Counted from the first letter of the stretch, positions 1 through 8,940 are shown. The stretch is 63,133 nt of DNA from Clostridia bacterium (GCA_021204625.1 JAJPZA010000184.1:1-63133); one strand, 5' to 3'. Translations and numbers: made by a program. The notes: generated by a model from the letters alone, not told the origin.

Positions 1-54
1 CCGTACGTACGGTGGTGTGGGAGGACGGCGGCTAATCACCGCCTCCTACCCGAT
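1..54 (+). mobile_element. 3' end of a group II intron (domain V 3' strand and domain VI)
   Basis: The first bases match the end of bacterial group II introns. The 3' strand of domain V (CGTACGG) is followed by a domain VI stem. In that stem GGG (19-21) pairs with CCC (49-51), AGGA with TCCT (44-47), and GGCGG (27-31) with CCGCC (39-43). A48 is left as the single bulged adenosine, the expected branch point 7 nt from the 3' end. The intron body and its reverse transcriptase lie outside the window. The 3' boundary at about position 54 is inferred from the family consensus. A multicopy intron would also explain a contig break here. Confidence 0.72.
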
Positions 55-94
55 CAGCATTTCAGCTCCGTATGGGCTCTCCGTGAGCAAAATC

Positions 95-121
95 AAAGCC
101 GGCCTGTAACGGGCCGGCTTT
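95..121 (-). terminator. Intrinsic terminator of the NYN gene
   Basis: A perfect 10-bp inverted repeat (95-104 with 112-121) has a 7-nt loop. Read leftward it ends in a T-containing tract. It lies just past the stop of the leftward NYN gene. Confidence 0.6.
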
Positions 122-168
122 GGCATTCATGTGAGAATATGCGCCGTTCACGGGCGTATTTTTGAGGG

Positions 169-867
169 CTATGCCTTGATGTGCTCCACGTAGTCGTTGG
201 CCACGTCGTATTCCGTGAAGAGGTCCGGATAGTCTGCCTTGAGGGTGGTGAGGAAGACGCGCAGCGATGCGCAGGGTTTCTTGTAGCTCTTCTTGACGTC
301 GAAGCCTGAAATCTTCTTCTTGCACTCCTGGGAGAGCTTGTTAAGCATCACGCGGCCGGTCTTCTTGCAGTTGGAGTCAAGGATGAGCTTCACTGTCATG
401 GCGAGGTCCTTGTCTGCATCCTCTTGCGAGATGACGTTCTTTTCCACAAAGCGGGAAGTGTCGTATGCGGCGAGCTGCTGGATGTTGTCCTTTGCGGTAT
501 AGAGGTTCACGGCCGTCTTGCCTTTGCCGCGGATCTCGGAGGCGAGGGGCATGTAATCCGAATCGTTGGACGCTATGATGTACACGTCTATCTCCGGAGA
601 ATTGAAGAGCTTCTCCATGGCCACTATCGTGAGCCCGATGTCCGCCGTGTTCTTCTTGGCGATTATAACCGGCAGATGGTGTATGACCATCGCATGCCTG
701 TATGCGGCCAGGGACCATTCGGTGTCCGCTCCCTTGAAGTTCGCGAACAGATGGGTCTCTTTAATCTTGCCGTACTCTTTGGCCGCCTCGTATATTGAAT
801 CCGCGAGTGCTCCGGAGATGTTGTCCCCGTCTATGAGCAGTATGGCGTTTTTCTTGTTGTCTGGCAT
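169..867 (-). CDS. NYN-domain (PIN-like) RNase-type protein with C-terminal OST-HTH-like region
   Basis: This 232-aa protein belongs to the NYN/LabA-like PIN-fold family of Mg2+-dependent ribonucleases. The acidic cluster is visible: D13-G-D15-N16 at the end of the first strand, D76 in the middle, and N101-D102-S-D104 in the motif typical of the fold. Residues about 145-232 are basic and helical. They contain a GFD...SLRVFL pattern that resembles an OST-HTH/LOTUS winged helix, as in MARF1-like proteins; that second assignment is tentative. The ATG at 867 has an AAGGA site about 10 nt upstream. It stands alone and convergently ends near the intron relic. RNA cleavage is inferred from family; the substrate is unknown. 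Confidence 0.85.
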   Translation of the reverse strand: MPDNKKNAILLIDGDNISGALADSIYEAAKEYGKIKETHLFANFKGADTEWSLAAYRHAMVIHHLPVIIAKKNTADIGLTIVAMEKLFNSPEIDVYIIASNDSDYMPLASEIRGKGKTAVNLYTAKDNIQQLAAYDTSRFVEKNVISQEDADKDLAMTVKLILDSNCKKTGRVMLNKLSQECKKKISGFDVKKSYKKPCASLRVFLTTLKADYPDLFTEYDVANDYVEHIKA

Positions 868-997
868 ATTGGGATGTCCTTAATTCTAGTGTGTTTCTGC
901 ATCTCACAGCAGCCCGTGTCATTTGCCATGGGTTGCTGGACTGCCCGCATGGAGCGGGTTCCGGATCCGTGCGGGAATATTATTTATGCAAGCGTGT

Positions 998-1030
998 TAA
1001 AAGGCACTTCGCCGTATGGCAAAGTGCCTT
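998..1030 (-). terminator. Intrinsic terminator of transketolase
   Basis: Nine-base arms at 1001-1009 and 1022-1030 form a perfect stem. On the minus strand it is followed by TTTTAAC, directly downstream of the tkt stop codon. Confidence 0.75.
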
Positions 1031-1044
1031 GGATTGCCGGAGGA

Positions 1045-3051
1045 TTACTTCTTCTTTTTGCCTGTCTGCTCCGGGGGAGCGACACGGGAGATGGACTTCC
1101 TGGCGCAGGCAACCACGTTGTCCACGGTGAATCCGAAGTGCTCGAAGCAGGTTGCAGCGGGAGCGGAGATGCCGAAGGTGTTCATTGCTATGATTTCGCC
1201 GTTGTCTCCGGCGTATTTGTACCAGGAATATACGGAACCGGCTTCCACGCACACGCGCGCCTTGACCTCTGCCGGGATGACGGTTTCCTTGTACTCGTCT
1301 GTCTGCTTTTCAAACTCTTCAAGGCAGGGCATGGAAACGACGCGGGCCTTGACGCCTTCTGCGGCAAGCTCAGCCTGGGCCTTCATGCAGAGCTCCACTT
1401 CGGAGCCTGTTCCGATGAGAAGGACGTCCGGCGTGCCCTCGCAGTCTGAAAGCACGTATCCGCCGAGGATGGCCTTCATGCCGGAGTTCTCATACTGCGG
1501 AAGATTCTGGCGGGTGAGGCAGATGGCGGTGGGGTTGGGCTCTGAAAGAGCGGACACGTATGCCGCCACGGTCTCTTCGCCGTCCGCAGGGCGGAACACC
1601 TTGAGGTTGGGAATGGCACGGAGAGAAATGAGCTGCTCCATGGGCTGGTGCGTGGGGCCGTCCTCGCCGACTCCTATGGAGTCATGCGTGAAGATGTAAA
1701 GCACGGGTATGTTCATAAGGGCGCTCATGCGGACGCCGCCCTTCATGTAGTCCGAGAATGTGAAGAATGTGGAGCAGCAGACCCTGAGGCCGCCGTGAAG
1801 GGTAATGCCGTTGCAGATGGCGGACATTGCGTGCTCGCGCACTCCGAAGTGGATGTTGCATCCCTCTCTGTGCTCCGGGCTGAAATACTCTTCTCCCTTG
1901 AGCTCCGTCCTGGTGGAGGAGGCGAGGTCCGCGGATCCGGACATGAGGTTGGGGATGCACTTGAAGAGGCCGTTCAAAACCTTGCTTCCTGTGTTTCTCG
2001 TTGCATCCGGCTTCGGGAAGCTGAACTTTTTGAACATGTCCGCATAATCCGGATAATAGCCTGCCATGTACTGCTTGTACAGAGCCGCAAGATCCGGATG
2101 CTCCTGCTCATATGCAGCAAAGAGCTCGTTCCATGCCGTTTCTGCGTCCAGCTTCTGCTCTGCGATGTCCCTGCAGTATTCCCTTACGTCTTCCGGAAGG
2201 GTGAAGGGCTCTTCCGTCCAGCCGAGGTTGTCCTTTGCCTGCTGGAGCCTCTCGGGCCCTAAGGGAGCACCGTGCACTTCGGCGGTGCCTGCGTTGGGGG
2301 CGCCGTATCCTATGGTTGTGTTGCAGATTATGATGGAGGGGCGGGTGAGGTCTGACTTTGCCCTGAGGATCGCTCTCTTCAGAACCGTGAGGTTTGTCGC
2401 ATCCGGAACACGGATTACCTGCCAGCCCATTGCTCCGAACCTTGCGGGGATGTCATCCTGGAAAGCGGGGGTCATGTCTCCTTCAATGGTAATGCCGTTG
2501 CGGTCATACAGGAGGATGAGCTTTCCGAGCTTCTGTACTCCCGCGAAGGAGCAGGCTTCGTATGAGATGCCCTCTTCGAGGCATCCGTCTCCGCACAGCA
2601 CGTACGTGAAGTGGTCCACGATATCGAAATCCGGGCGGTTGAAGATGGCGGCCAGATGCTCCTCAGCCACGGCGAAGCCTACGGCGTTGGCGATTCCCTG
2701 CCCCAGAGGGCCGGTGGACGTCTCCACGCCGGGAGTTATGTCCACTTCCGGATGTCCGGGAGTTCTGGAGTCCAGCTGCCTGAAGTTCATGAGGTCTTCT
2801 TTTGTGACGCCGAAACCGAACATGTGGAGCAGCGTGTACAGCATCATGGAGCCGTGCCCTGCCGAGAGCACAAACCTGTCCCTGTTGTCCCACTTGGGAT
2901 TCTTGTAGCTGAAGTTCAGGAAGTCTGAATAGACCTCGAAAGCGATGGGCGCCGCGCCCATGCAGATTCCGGGGTGTCCGGACTTTGCCTTGTCCACTCC
3001 TTCAGCCGAAATGATTCTGATTGCGTTCACGCACTTGTCTCTGACTGTCAT
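1045..3051 (-). CDS. tkt: Transketolase
   Basis: Transketolase moves two-carbon ketol units between sugar phosphates in the pentose phosphate pathway, using thiamine diphosphate and Mg2+. The 668-aa length matches the usual full-length enzyme. Visible motifs are SGHPG near residues 24-28, the ThDP-binding GDGCLEEG segment near 155, and the pyrimidine-domain segment HDSIGVGEDGPTHQP. A GTG 15 nt upstream is in frame. I chose the ATG at 3051 because a strong GAGGAGG site lies just before it. The gene is preceded by a 34-bp tandem repeat block and by the phosphohexomutase gene on the same strand. Confidence 0.97.
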   Translation of the reverse strand: MTVRDKCVNAIRIISAEGVDKAKSGHPGICMGAAPIAFEVYSDFLNFSYKNPKWDNRDRFVLSAGHGSMMLYTLLHMFGFGVTKEDLMNFRQLDSRTPGHPEVDITPGVETSTGPLGQGIANAVGFAVAEEHLAAIFNRPDFDIVDHFTYVLCGDGCLEEGISYEACSFAGVQKLGKLILLYDRNGITIEGDMTPAFQDDIPARFGAMGWQVIRVPDATNLTVLKRAILRAKSDLTRPSIIICNTTIGYGAPNAGTAEVHGAPLGPERLQQAKDNLGWTEEPFTLPEDVREYCRDIAEQKLDAETAWNELFAAYEQEHPDLAALYKQYMAGYYPDYADMFKKFSFPKPDATRNTGSKVLNGLFKCIPNLMSGSADLASSTRTELKGEEYFSPEHREGCNIHFGVREHAMSAICNGITLHGGLRVCCSTFFTFSDYMKGGVRMSALMNIPVLYIFTHDSIGVGEDGPTHQPMEQLISLRAIPNLKVFRPADGEETVAAYVSALSEPNPTAICLTRQNLPQYENSGMKAILGGYVLSDCEGTPDVLLIGTGSEVELCMKAQAELAAEGVKARVVSMPCLEEFEKQTDEYKETVIPAEVKARVCVEAGSVYSWYKYAGDNGEIIAMNTFGISAPAATCFEHFGFTVDNVVACARKSISRVAPPEQTGKKKK

Positions 3052-3113
3052 TGAAGTCCTCCTCACAGTTGAAATATTGTATCTCTTTCCGTTGTTGATT
3101 TTATTTCCAAAAT

Positions 3114-3240
3114 TATGCCTTTTCCGGCCCCAGGCCGTACATGCGGCTATGTCTTTCCCGGCCCCAGGCCGTACATGCGGCTATGCCTTTCCCGGCCCCA
3201 GGCCGTACATGCGGCTATGCCTTTTCCGGCCGTTCAGGCG
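3114..3240. repeat. 34-bp tandem repeat, three full copies plus a partial fourth
   Basis: Copies start at 3114, 3148 and 3182, and a diverging partial copy starts at 3216. Each unit contains GGCCCCAGGCC and a GCCG/CGGC inverted repeat around TACATG, so each can form small hairpins. The block fills most of the gap between pgm and tkt, which are transcribed leftward. A 12-nt core, GGCCGTACATGC, reappears upstream of pheS near 56644. Confidence 0.9.
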
Positions 3241-3267
3241 TCCATATCCGCCGTTTGCCTGCACGGC

Positions 3268-4797
3268 TTAAACGGATTCGTCCTCACTTCCTGCGAACTC
3301 TTCCAGCTTCGCGAGGTCCAGGGTGTCATATGCACGGAGGGCGTCCAGAAGGACCCTTGCCATCTTTTTGTTGCCGCCCTTCAAATCGCTCTCGAAGTTT
3401 ATGGGCATCACGGGGTCATGGACGCTGTTGCGGATCAAAAGCCATCCATCAATGCCTTCGCCGAAATTGTACCTCACGCCCTCATAGTTGACCTCTTCCT
3501 GCACGCCGCCCTCAAGGCCCCTTGACATGAGGTCCTGTATTATGCGCTGGCCTTCCGTGCGGAAGTTCACGCATTCCGGAACGAACGCTATGCGCACTTC
3601 ATCCTCCTCGGCAGGCTTCTTGAGGTCCTTTATAAGGTCCGCCAGGTGCAGACCCAGCTTGTTCATCTGGGATTTGCAGATAAGTATGCGGGTTATGACG
3701 TACGCGCCGTCATCCAGAAAATAGTTGTCCATGAATGCCGCATGCCCGGAAGTCTCAATGGCAAGGGGGGAATAGGTCCCGGCCGCATTGAGCTCCTTGC
3801 ACTTGTCTATGACGTTTCTGTATCCGCGCTTGTACCTTACATGCGTTCCGCCGTGGGCTTCTATGAACTCCGTAAGATGTGTGGATGTCACGGAGTCCGT
3901 GACAATCGCCCCGGGCCTGTTCTTCAAAAGAATTACGGAGAGGAGGGCGATGAGGGCATTGCGGTTTATCTCCATCCCGCTCTTGTCCACGCAGGCGGAG
4001 CGGTCCACGTCCGTGTCGAATATGATTCCAAGGTCCGCGCCCACTGCCACAACCTGCTTTGAAAGGCCGTCTATGGCCTTCTTGTCCTCAGGGTTGGGAA
4101 CGTGGTTGGGGAACATGCCGTCCGGGTCCAGATACATGCTGCCTTCGGTGTCCGCGCCGAGGGGCTTCAGTACCTTTTCCACGAAGAAGCCGCCGGCTCC
4201 GTTTCCGGCGTCCACGATGATTCTGCTGCCCTTCAAAGGCTCCTTGCCGCAGGAGTCTTCAACGCTCTTCACGAGCATTGCGGAGTACTGGTCCATGAAG
4301 GACCCTTCGTCATACATGCCCTCGTTGAGAGGGGCGGGGAAGCTGGGATGCTCGAAATCCTCGGACGCGAGGCGCACGATGTCATCTATTTCCGTGAACT
4401 CCAGGCCGCCCTCTTTTATGAAGAACTTGAGTCCGTTCCTGTCATACGGAAGGTGCGATGCCGTTATCATGATGGCCCCTTCGCAGCCCATGCTTCCGTC
4501 CTGCAGAAGCTGGAACATGGAGGGAGTGGAGGAAAGTCCCGTGTAGAGGACGTCCACGCCGGAGCCCAGAAGCGTGTCTGTTACTATCTCTTTAATGTGC
4601 GGCCCGCTTATTCTGGAATCGTTTCCCACGGCGATGCGGACCCTTGCCTTTCCAACCTTGTACCTGAGCCAGATCCCGAACGCCCTGGTGATGTCATGGA
4701 TGGCTTCATCCGTGAGCGTCACATGTGACTGCCCCTCTACGGCGATTCCTCTTATGTCCGAACCGCTCTTAAGTCTTTTTAACTGGTCATAAAGCAT
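3268..4797 (-). CDS. Phosphoglucomutase/phosphomannomutase (alpha-D-phosphohexomutase)
   Basis: This 509-aa enzyme interconverts hexose 1- and 6-phosphates through a phosphoserine. The active-site serine is S114 in ITASHLPYDRNG. The metal loop is D261-T-D263-V-D265-R. The sugar-selectivity loop is ETSGHAAF at about 348-355. The C-terminal phosphate loop reads RNSVHDPVMP instead of the common RPSGTEP, as in a divergent clade of Firmicute phosphomannomutases. A gap of about 215 bp containing tandem repeats separates it from tkt, so co-transcription is possible but unproven. Substrate choice, glucose or mannose, cannot be decided from sequence. Confidence 0.92.
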   Translation of the reverse strand: MLYDQLKRLKSGSDIRGIAVEGQSHVTLTDEAIHDITRAFGIWLRYKVGKARVRIAVGNDSRISGPHIKEIVTDTLLGSGVDVLYTGLSSTPSMFQLLQDGSMGCEGAIMITASHLPYDRNGLKFFIKEGGLEFTEIDDIVRLASEDFEHPSFPAPLNEGMYDEGSFMDQYSAMLVKSVEDSCGKEPLKGSRIIVDAGNGAGGFFVEKVLKPLGADTEGSMYLDPDGMFPNHVPNPEDKKAIDGLSKQVVAVGADLGIIFDTDVDRSACVDKSGMEINRNALIALLSVILLKNRPGAIVTDSVTSTHLTEFIEAHGGTHVRYKRGYRNVIDKCKELNAAGTYSPLAIETSGHAAFMDNYFLDDGAYVITRILICKSQMNKLGLHLADLIKDLKKPAEEDEVRIAFVPECVNFRTEGQRIIQDLMSRGLEGGVQEEVNYEGVRYNFGEGIDGWLLIRNSVHDPVMPINFESDLKGGNKKMARVLLDALRAYDTLDLAKLEEFAGSEDESV

Positions 4798-4839
4798 AAT
4801 TTCCCGGCCACCTTCAAACCTTTAAAATTACTTGCCGAC

Positions 4840-4868
4840 ATTATACAATATCCAAGCCCGCTTTACAA
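4840..4868 (-). promoter_or_regulatory. Sigma-A-type promoter of the phosphohexomutase gene
   Basis: On the minus strand TTGTAA and TATAAT are separated by 17 bp. Transcription would start about 35 nt before the ATG at 4797. Confidence 0.7.
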
Positions 4869-5217
4869 GCGTTTGAAAGGTAAAAATCTTGCTAAATGCA
4901 TGGTGCTTTCCGTATGTTCTTACATCATTATACGCCCGTACCAGGGGCCCGAAACGGGCCTTTCGCACCTTGCAATATTTTAAACATATCTTGCGCAAAA
5001 CAAGCATATATCCCGTCCAGCGGCTTCATGCAGCCCTCATCCGTTTCTGCGCCGTATTCCGCCGCCAGTGCCCGCACACCGCCTGGTATGCGCAAAATAC
5101 CAGTTCAGCGCGCATTCTTCCGCAAGCTTTCCCCTGTGGGCTTCATTTTCCGTGCCGCAGGGCCCGCATGCGGCCCGTTTTGCGTGCTTTTGCACGCGTG
5201 CGGGCGCATAAAATAGT
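4869..5217. other. Intergenic spacer without a convincing gene
   Basis: About 350 bp lie between divergent promoters. Open frames exist, but they lack ribosome binding sites and recognisable products. One GC hairpin (GGCCCG/CGGGCC around 4947-4961) is present. I see nothing else. Confidence 0.5.
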
Positions 5218-5246
5218 TTGTGTTTTCCAATGCGGTATGCTATAAT
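5218..5246 (+). promoter_or_regulatory. Promoter of proS
   Basis: TTGTGT and TATAAT are separated by 17 bp. An AGGAG ribosome binding site follows at 5278-5282, ahead of the ATG at 5288. No T-box is seen here. Confidence 0.75.
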
Positions 5247-5287
5247 CCTGCCATAACAAAAGAAGACGCAGACATACAGGAGCGCAT

Positions 5288-6718
5288 ATGGCAAAGCAGC
5301 AGAATTTCGTGGAGCAGATAGCGGACATAGACAAGGACTTTCCCCAGTGGTACACGGACGTGGTGATAAAGACCGGGCTCGTGGATTACGGCCCCGTGAA
5401 GGGCACCATGGTCATAAAGCCGTACGGCTACGCCATCTGGGAGAACATCCAGGCGGAGCTGGACAGGAGGTTCAAGGCCACAGGACACCAGAACGCATAC
5501 TTCCCGCTTTTAATCCCCATGAGCTACTTCACAAAGGAAGCGGAGCATGTTGAGGGCTTCTCCCCGGAGCTTGCCGTAGTGACGCACGCCGGCGGAGAGG
5601 AGCTCGCGGAGCCGCTTGTCATACGCCCCACGTCCGAGACCATAATAGGCACCATGTATTCCAAGTGGCTGCAGTCCTATCGCGACCTGCCCATTCTCAT
5701 GAACCAGTGGTGCAACGTGATGCGCTGGGAAAAGACCACCCGTCCGTTCCTCCGCACGTCCGAGTTCCTCTGGCAGGAAGGCCACACCGCCCATGCCACG
5801 GAGGAGGAGGCCGAGGCTGAGACGATGCGCATGCTCGGCGTGTACAGAGAGGTCTGCGAGGACTGTCTCGCAATGCCGGTCATCACGGGACGCAAGACGG
5901 ACAAGGAGAAGTTCGCGGGAGCCGAGGCCACATACGGCATGGAGGCCATGATGAAGGACGGCAAGAGCCTGCAGGCCGGAACGTCCCATTACCTCGGGCA
6001 GAATTTCGCCAGGGCGTTTGACATAAAGTATCTGGACGCGGACGGCGTGCAGAAATATGCATACACAACAAGCTGGGGAGTTTCCACCCGTCTTATAGGC
6101 GGAATAATAATGACCCACGGAGACGAGAGAGGCCTAGTGCTTCCTCCTGTCGTGGCTCCCGTCCAGGCTGTAATAGTTCCCATCGCGGCCCGCAAAGGCG
6201 GCGTAATGGAAGTCTGCAAAGAGATAGAGGCGAAGCTCACAGCCAAGGGCATCCGCGTGAAACTGGACGATACGGACAACAGCACAGGCTGGAAGTTCAA
6301 CGAGTGGGAGATGAAGGGCGTTCCCCTTCGCATAGAGCTGGGCCCCAGGGATATAGAAGAGGGCAAGGCCCTGTTCTTCCGCAGGGACAAGCTCACAAAG
6401 GAGCCGGTGGCCCTGGAGGGCATAGAGGACGAGGCGGAGGCCGCTCTTTCCGCTATCCAGAAGGACATGCTGGAGGCCGCCCGCGAGCGCCGCGAGGCCC
6501 GCACAACCTGGGCGGACACAATGGAAGACCTTCAAAGGGATCTGGACGCCGGAAACTTCGTGAAAGCCGGCTGGTGCGGATGCCGCAAGTGCGAGGATGC
6601 CGTGAAGGAAAAGCTGCAGGCCACAATCCGCATAATACTGGATGACGAAACCGCGGACAAGTGCATAGTCTGCGGAGAGAAGGCAGAGAAGGCCGTAATC
6701 ATAGCAAGAGCATACTGA
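5288..6718 (+). CDS. proS: Prolyl-tRNA synthetase, archaeal/eukaryote-like (short) type
   Basis: This class II synthetase charges tRNA-Pro. At 476 aa it lacks the long editing insertion of the bacterial type and matches the ProRS form shared by archaea, mycoplasmas and some Clostridia. Class II signatures include IRPTSETIIG around 112-121 and the motif 2 region RTSEFLWQEGHTAH around 155-168. The C-terminal domain carries the cysteines of the zinc-binding extension (CGCRKC and CIVCG). Its promoter and AGGAG site are clear. A GC hairpin follows, then the carbonic anhydrase gene on the same strand. Confidence 0.96.
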   Translation: MAKQQNFVEQIADIDKDFPQWYTDVVIKTGLVDYGPVKGTMVIKPYGYAIWENIQAELDRRFKATGHQNAYFPLLIPMSYFTKEAEHVEGFSPELAVVTHAGGEELAEPLVIRPTSETIIGTMYSKWLQSYRDLPILMNQWCNVMRWEKTTRPFLRTSEFLWQEGHTAHATEEEAEAETMRMLGVYREVCEDCLAMPVITGRKTDKEKFAGAEATYGMEAMMKDGKSLQAGTSHYLGQNFARAFDIKYLDADGVQKYAYTTSWGVSTRLIGGIIMTHGDERGLVLPPVVAPVQAVIVPIAARKGGVMEVCKEIEAKLTAKGIRVKLDDTDNSTGWKFNEWEMKGVPLRIELGPRDIEEGKALFFRRDKLTKEPVALEGIEDEAEAALSAIQKDMLEAARERREARTTWADTMEDLQRDLDAGNFVKAGWCGCRKCEDAVKEKLQATIRIILDDETADKCIVCGEKAEKAVIIARAY

Positions 6719-6725
6719 TGCATAC

Positions 6726-6758
6726 GCCGGCCCCAAAGAGCCGGCATATCATTTATTT
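6726..6758 (+). terminator. Possible weak terminator after proS
   Basis: GCCGGC arms (6726-6731 and 6740-6745) are followed by an AT-rich stretch with only short T runs. Read-through into the carbonic anhydrase gene is likely. Confidence 0.4.
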
Positions 6759-6785
6759 ACATATAAACAACCGGGGAAAAATATC

Positions 6786-7319
6786 ATGAACAAAGCAGCT
6801 GAAGAATCCTTGGAGCGCCTCAAAGAGGGCAACAGAAAATACCTCATGGCGCCCATCAACACGGGAGACATCTCTCCCGCGCGCAGGCAGGCCCTGCTTG
6901 CAGGCCAGCATCCGTACGCCACAATACTCACGTGCTCAGACTCCAGAGTGGTGCCGGAAAGCATCTTTTCCGCAGACCTCGGGGACCTGTTCGTGGTCCG
7001 CGTGGCAGGAAACGTTGTCGGGGACAACGTGCTCGGCAGCATAGAGTACGCAAGCTCCCATCTCAAGACGCCTCTCACCGTAGTCCTGGGGCACACCGGC
7101 TGCGGAGCCGTAGGAGCTGCCATCCAGGGCGCCGCACACGGCTTCATAAAGGCCCTCACGAGCGAAATCCAGGCCGCCATAGGAGACGAGAAGGACGAGT
7201 ACAAGGCCAGCTGCCTCAACGTGGCGCGGAGCGTGCGCAAGATCCAGAGCAATCTTCCCCGCGTGGACGTCATTGGCGCCATATACCACCTGGAGGACGG
7301 GTCCGTGGAGTTCCTTTGA
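6786..7319 (+). CDS. Beta-class carbonic anhydrase
   Basis: This 177-aa enzyme interconverts CO2 and bicarbonate. The zinc ligands C50, D52, H103 and C106 and the partner R54 are all present in the motifs TCSDSR and LGHTGCGAV, as in the beta family. The length is typical of the short bacterial form. No signal peptide is seen, so it should be cytoplasmic. A GGGGAA site precedes the ATG. It follows proS by 67 bp and ends at a bidirectional terminator shared with metK. Confidence 0.94.
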   Translation: MNKAAEESLERLKEGNRKYLMAPINTGDISPARRQALLAGQHPYATILTCSDSRVVPESIFSADLGDLFVVRVAGNVVGDNVLGSIEYASSHLKTPLTVVLGHTGCGAVGAAIQGAAHGFIKALTSEIQAAIGDEKDEYKASCLNVARSVRKIQSNLPRVDVIGAIYHLEDGSVEFL

Positions 7320-7367
7320 TCCGGCGGTGTTTCCGGCATACTGCCGGGCGATTCAATCAAATCTGCA

Positions 7368-7398
7368 AAAAAAGCGGACGGCTTTGCCGTCCGTTTTG
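7368..7398. terminator. Bidirectional intrinsic terminator between carbonic anhydrase and metK
   Basis: A perfect 8-bp stem (7375-7382 with 7386-7393) and a TTT loop are flanked by a run of A on the left and TTTT on the right. It can stop both converging transcripts. Confidence 0.85.
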
Positions 7399-7440
7399 CT
7401 TGGCTGTTTTTTCTGTTCAAGGCCTTCCGAGGCCCTGGAA

Positions 7441-8577
7441 TCACAGGTACTTCTTTAGGCCTTCGGCCTTGTCTGTCTGTTCCCAGGGAAGGTCCGGCTT
7501 GCCGAAGTGTCCGTATACGGCCGTCTGGAGGAAGATGGGCCTCCTGAGCCCAAGTGTCTCTATAATGGCCCCGGGGCGGAGGTCAAACTCCTTCCGGATT
7601 ATGTCCGCTATCCTGTCATCATGGATTTTGCCGGTGCCGAAGGTGTCCACGTAGACGGACACAGGCTGCGCCACGCCGATGGCGTACGCAATCTGGATTT
7701 CAATCTCATCGCATATTCCTGCGGCCACGAGGTTCTTGCATATGTAGCGGGCCATGTATGCCGCGGAGCGGTCCACCTTGGTGGCGTCCTTTCCGGAGAA
7801 GGCTCCGCCGCCGTGAGGGCACCTGCCGCCGTACGTGTCCACTATGATTTTGCGGCCGGTCAGGCCGGAGTCTCCCTCAGGCCCGCCTATTTCAAAGATG
7901 CCGGTGGGGTTGATGAAATACTTTGTATTCTCATCCAGCATGTCGGCCGGGATTACGGACTGGATGAGCTTTTTCATGTCCTCATGGATCTGGTCCTGGC
8001 TCACGCCACGGGCGTGCTGCGTTGAGAGGACCACGGTGTCTATGCGCGCCGCGCGCTTGCCGTCATACTCTACCGTGACCTGCGTCTTTCCGTCCGGACG
8101 GAGATACGGGATATCCCCGTGCCTTCTGGCTGCCGCAAGACTGTGGGATATCTCATGTGCCATTGTGATGGGAAGCGGCATAAGGGTCTTCGTCTCATTG
8201 CATGCGTAGCCGAACATCATGCCCTGGTCTCCGGCTCCGATGTCCTCAAAGTCCGCGCGGTCCACGCCCTGCGCAATGTCCGGGCTCTGGTCATGGATTG
8301 TGTCCGTTATAATCTGGCACTTGTCATATGCGAAGCTGCCTTCAGTGTAGCCGATTTTTTTGATCATCCGGCGGGCTATGGCCTCATAGTCCACGCGGGC
8401 CTTTGTAGTGACCTCGCCCATTATCATGAGCTTGTTGTACGCGGCGCAGCACTCCACGGCGCATCTCGCATCCGGGTCCTGCTTTAAAATCTCGTCCAGG
8501 ATGGCGTCTGAAATCTGGTCGCAGACCTTGTCCGGATGGCCTTCCGTAACGCTCTCGCTTGTGAAAAACTTCTTCAT
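7441..8577 (-). CDS. metK: S-adenosylmethionine synthetase
   Basis: MetK makes SAM from methionine and ATP. The 378-aa protein starts [17 protein letters not shown], and the ATP-binding [12 protein letters not shown] segment lies near residues 115-126. An in-frame upstream extension exists. The ATG at 8577 was preferred because it gives the family N-terminus and has an AAAGGA site 6 nt upstream. Expression is controlled by the SAM-I riboswitch in its leader, which gives product feedback. metA and metY of the same pathway lie elsewhere in this window without such a leader. Confidence 0.98.
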   Translation of the reverse strand: MKKFFTSESVTEGHPDKVCDQISDAILDEILKQDPDARCAVECCAAYNKLMIMGEVTTKARVDYEAIARRMIKKIGYTEGSFAYDKCQIITDTIHDQSPDIAQGVDRADFEDIGAGDQGMMFGYACNETKTLMPLPITMAHEISHSLAAARRHGDIPYLRPDGKTQVTVEYDGKRAARIDTVVLSTQHARGVSQDQIHEDMKKLIQSVIPADMLDENTKYFINPTGIFEIGGPEGDSGLTGRKIIVDTYGGRCPHGGGAFSGKDATKVDRSAAYMARYICKNLVAAGICDEIEIQIAYAIGVAQPVSVYVDTFGTGKIHDDRIADIIRKEFDLRPGAIIETLGLRRPIFLQTAVYGHFGKPDLPWEQTDKAEGLKKYL

Positions 8578-8636
8578 TCCTGTTCCTTTCGCGGCCGCCT
8601 GCCGCATATAAATCATTGCAACTCAAAGCTCAGTAT

Positions 8637-8778
8637 AGAAAAACGCCCTTCCCGTGCAGGAGGGGCGCATGCATCCGAAGGAATCATATTACCCATAGTT
8701 CACGGCGTTAGCACCTTCCCATTTCTGGCAGGTTGCTGTGTGGTCATCGAGCCGGTCTCTCGCACACTCTATATAGGT
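8637..8778 (-). ncRNA. SAM-I (S-box) riboswitch with terminator expression platform
   Basis: On the minus strand P1 is ACCTAT/ATGGGT (8773-8778 with 8691-8696). It encloses the conserved S-box elements AGAG, GATGA, GCAACCTGCC and AAGGTGCTAA in the right order. Downstream a 10-bp stem with one mismatch (8643-8652 with 8659-8668) is followed by a T tract, which makes an intrinsic terminator. Binding of SAM should favour termination before metK. Family assignment rests on these conserved blocks; no covariance search was run. Confidence 0.93.
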
Positions 8779-8796
8779 CTCTGAAGTTGTGATGAA

Positions 8797-8826
8797 AGTA
8801 TACCATCCGAGGGGCTTGGATGTCAA
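8797..8826 (-). promoter_or_regulatory. Promoter of the metK leader
   Basis: On the minus strand TTGACA and TATACT are 18 bp apart. Initiation would fall about 10-15 nt before the riboswitch P1 stem. Confidence 0.75.
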
Positions 8827-8871
8827 TCCATTCAGACCCCGCAAATCCTTTTCCGTGCATCTTGCATTGCC

Positions 8872-8900
8872 TTGCATTGCCAAAGCGTTTTTGGTACAAT
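8872..8900 (+). promoter_or_regulatory. Promoter of the 80-aa gene
   Basis: TTGCAT and TACAAT are separated by 17 bp. The start codon lies about 35 nt past the predicted initiation point. Confidence 0.65.
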
Positions 8901-8940
8901 ATCCGTGCCGGGACAGATTCCGGCAAAGGGGAGATTCATT

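Noticed and set aside
3052-3066. GTG start of transketolase extending five residues
   Set aside because: The Shine-Dalgarno GAGGAGG lies within that extension and is correctly spaced for the ATG at 3051.
4889-5245. Open frames of about 80-118 codons on both strands between the phosphohexomutase gene and proS
   Set aside because: They are Cys/Arg-rich shadow-like translations without ribosome sites and overlap the proS promoter.
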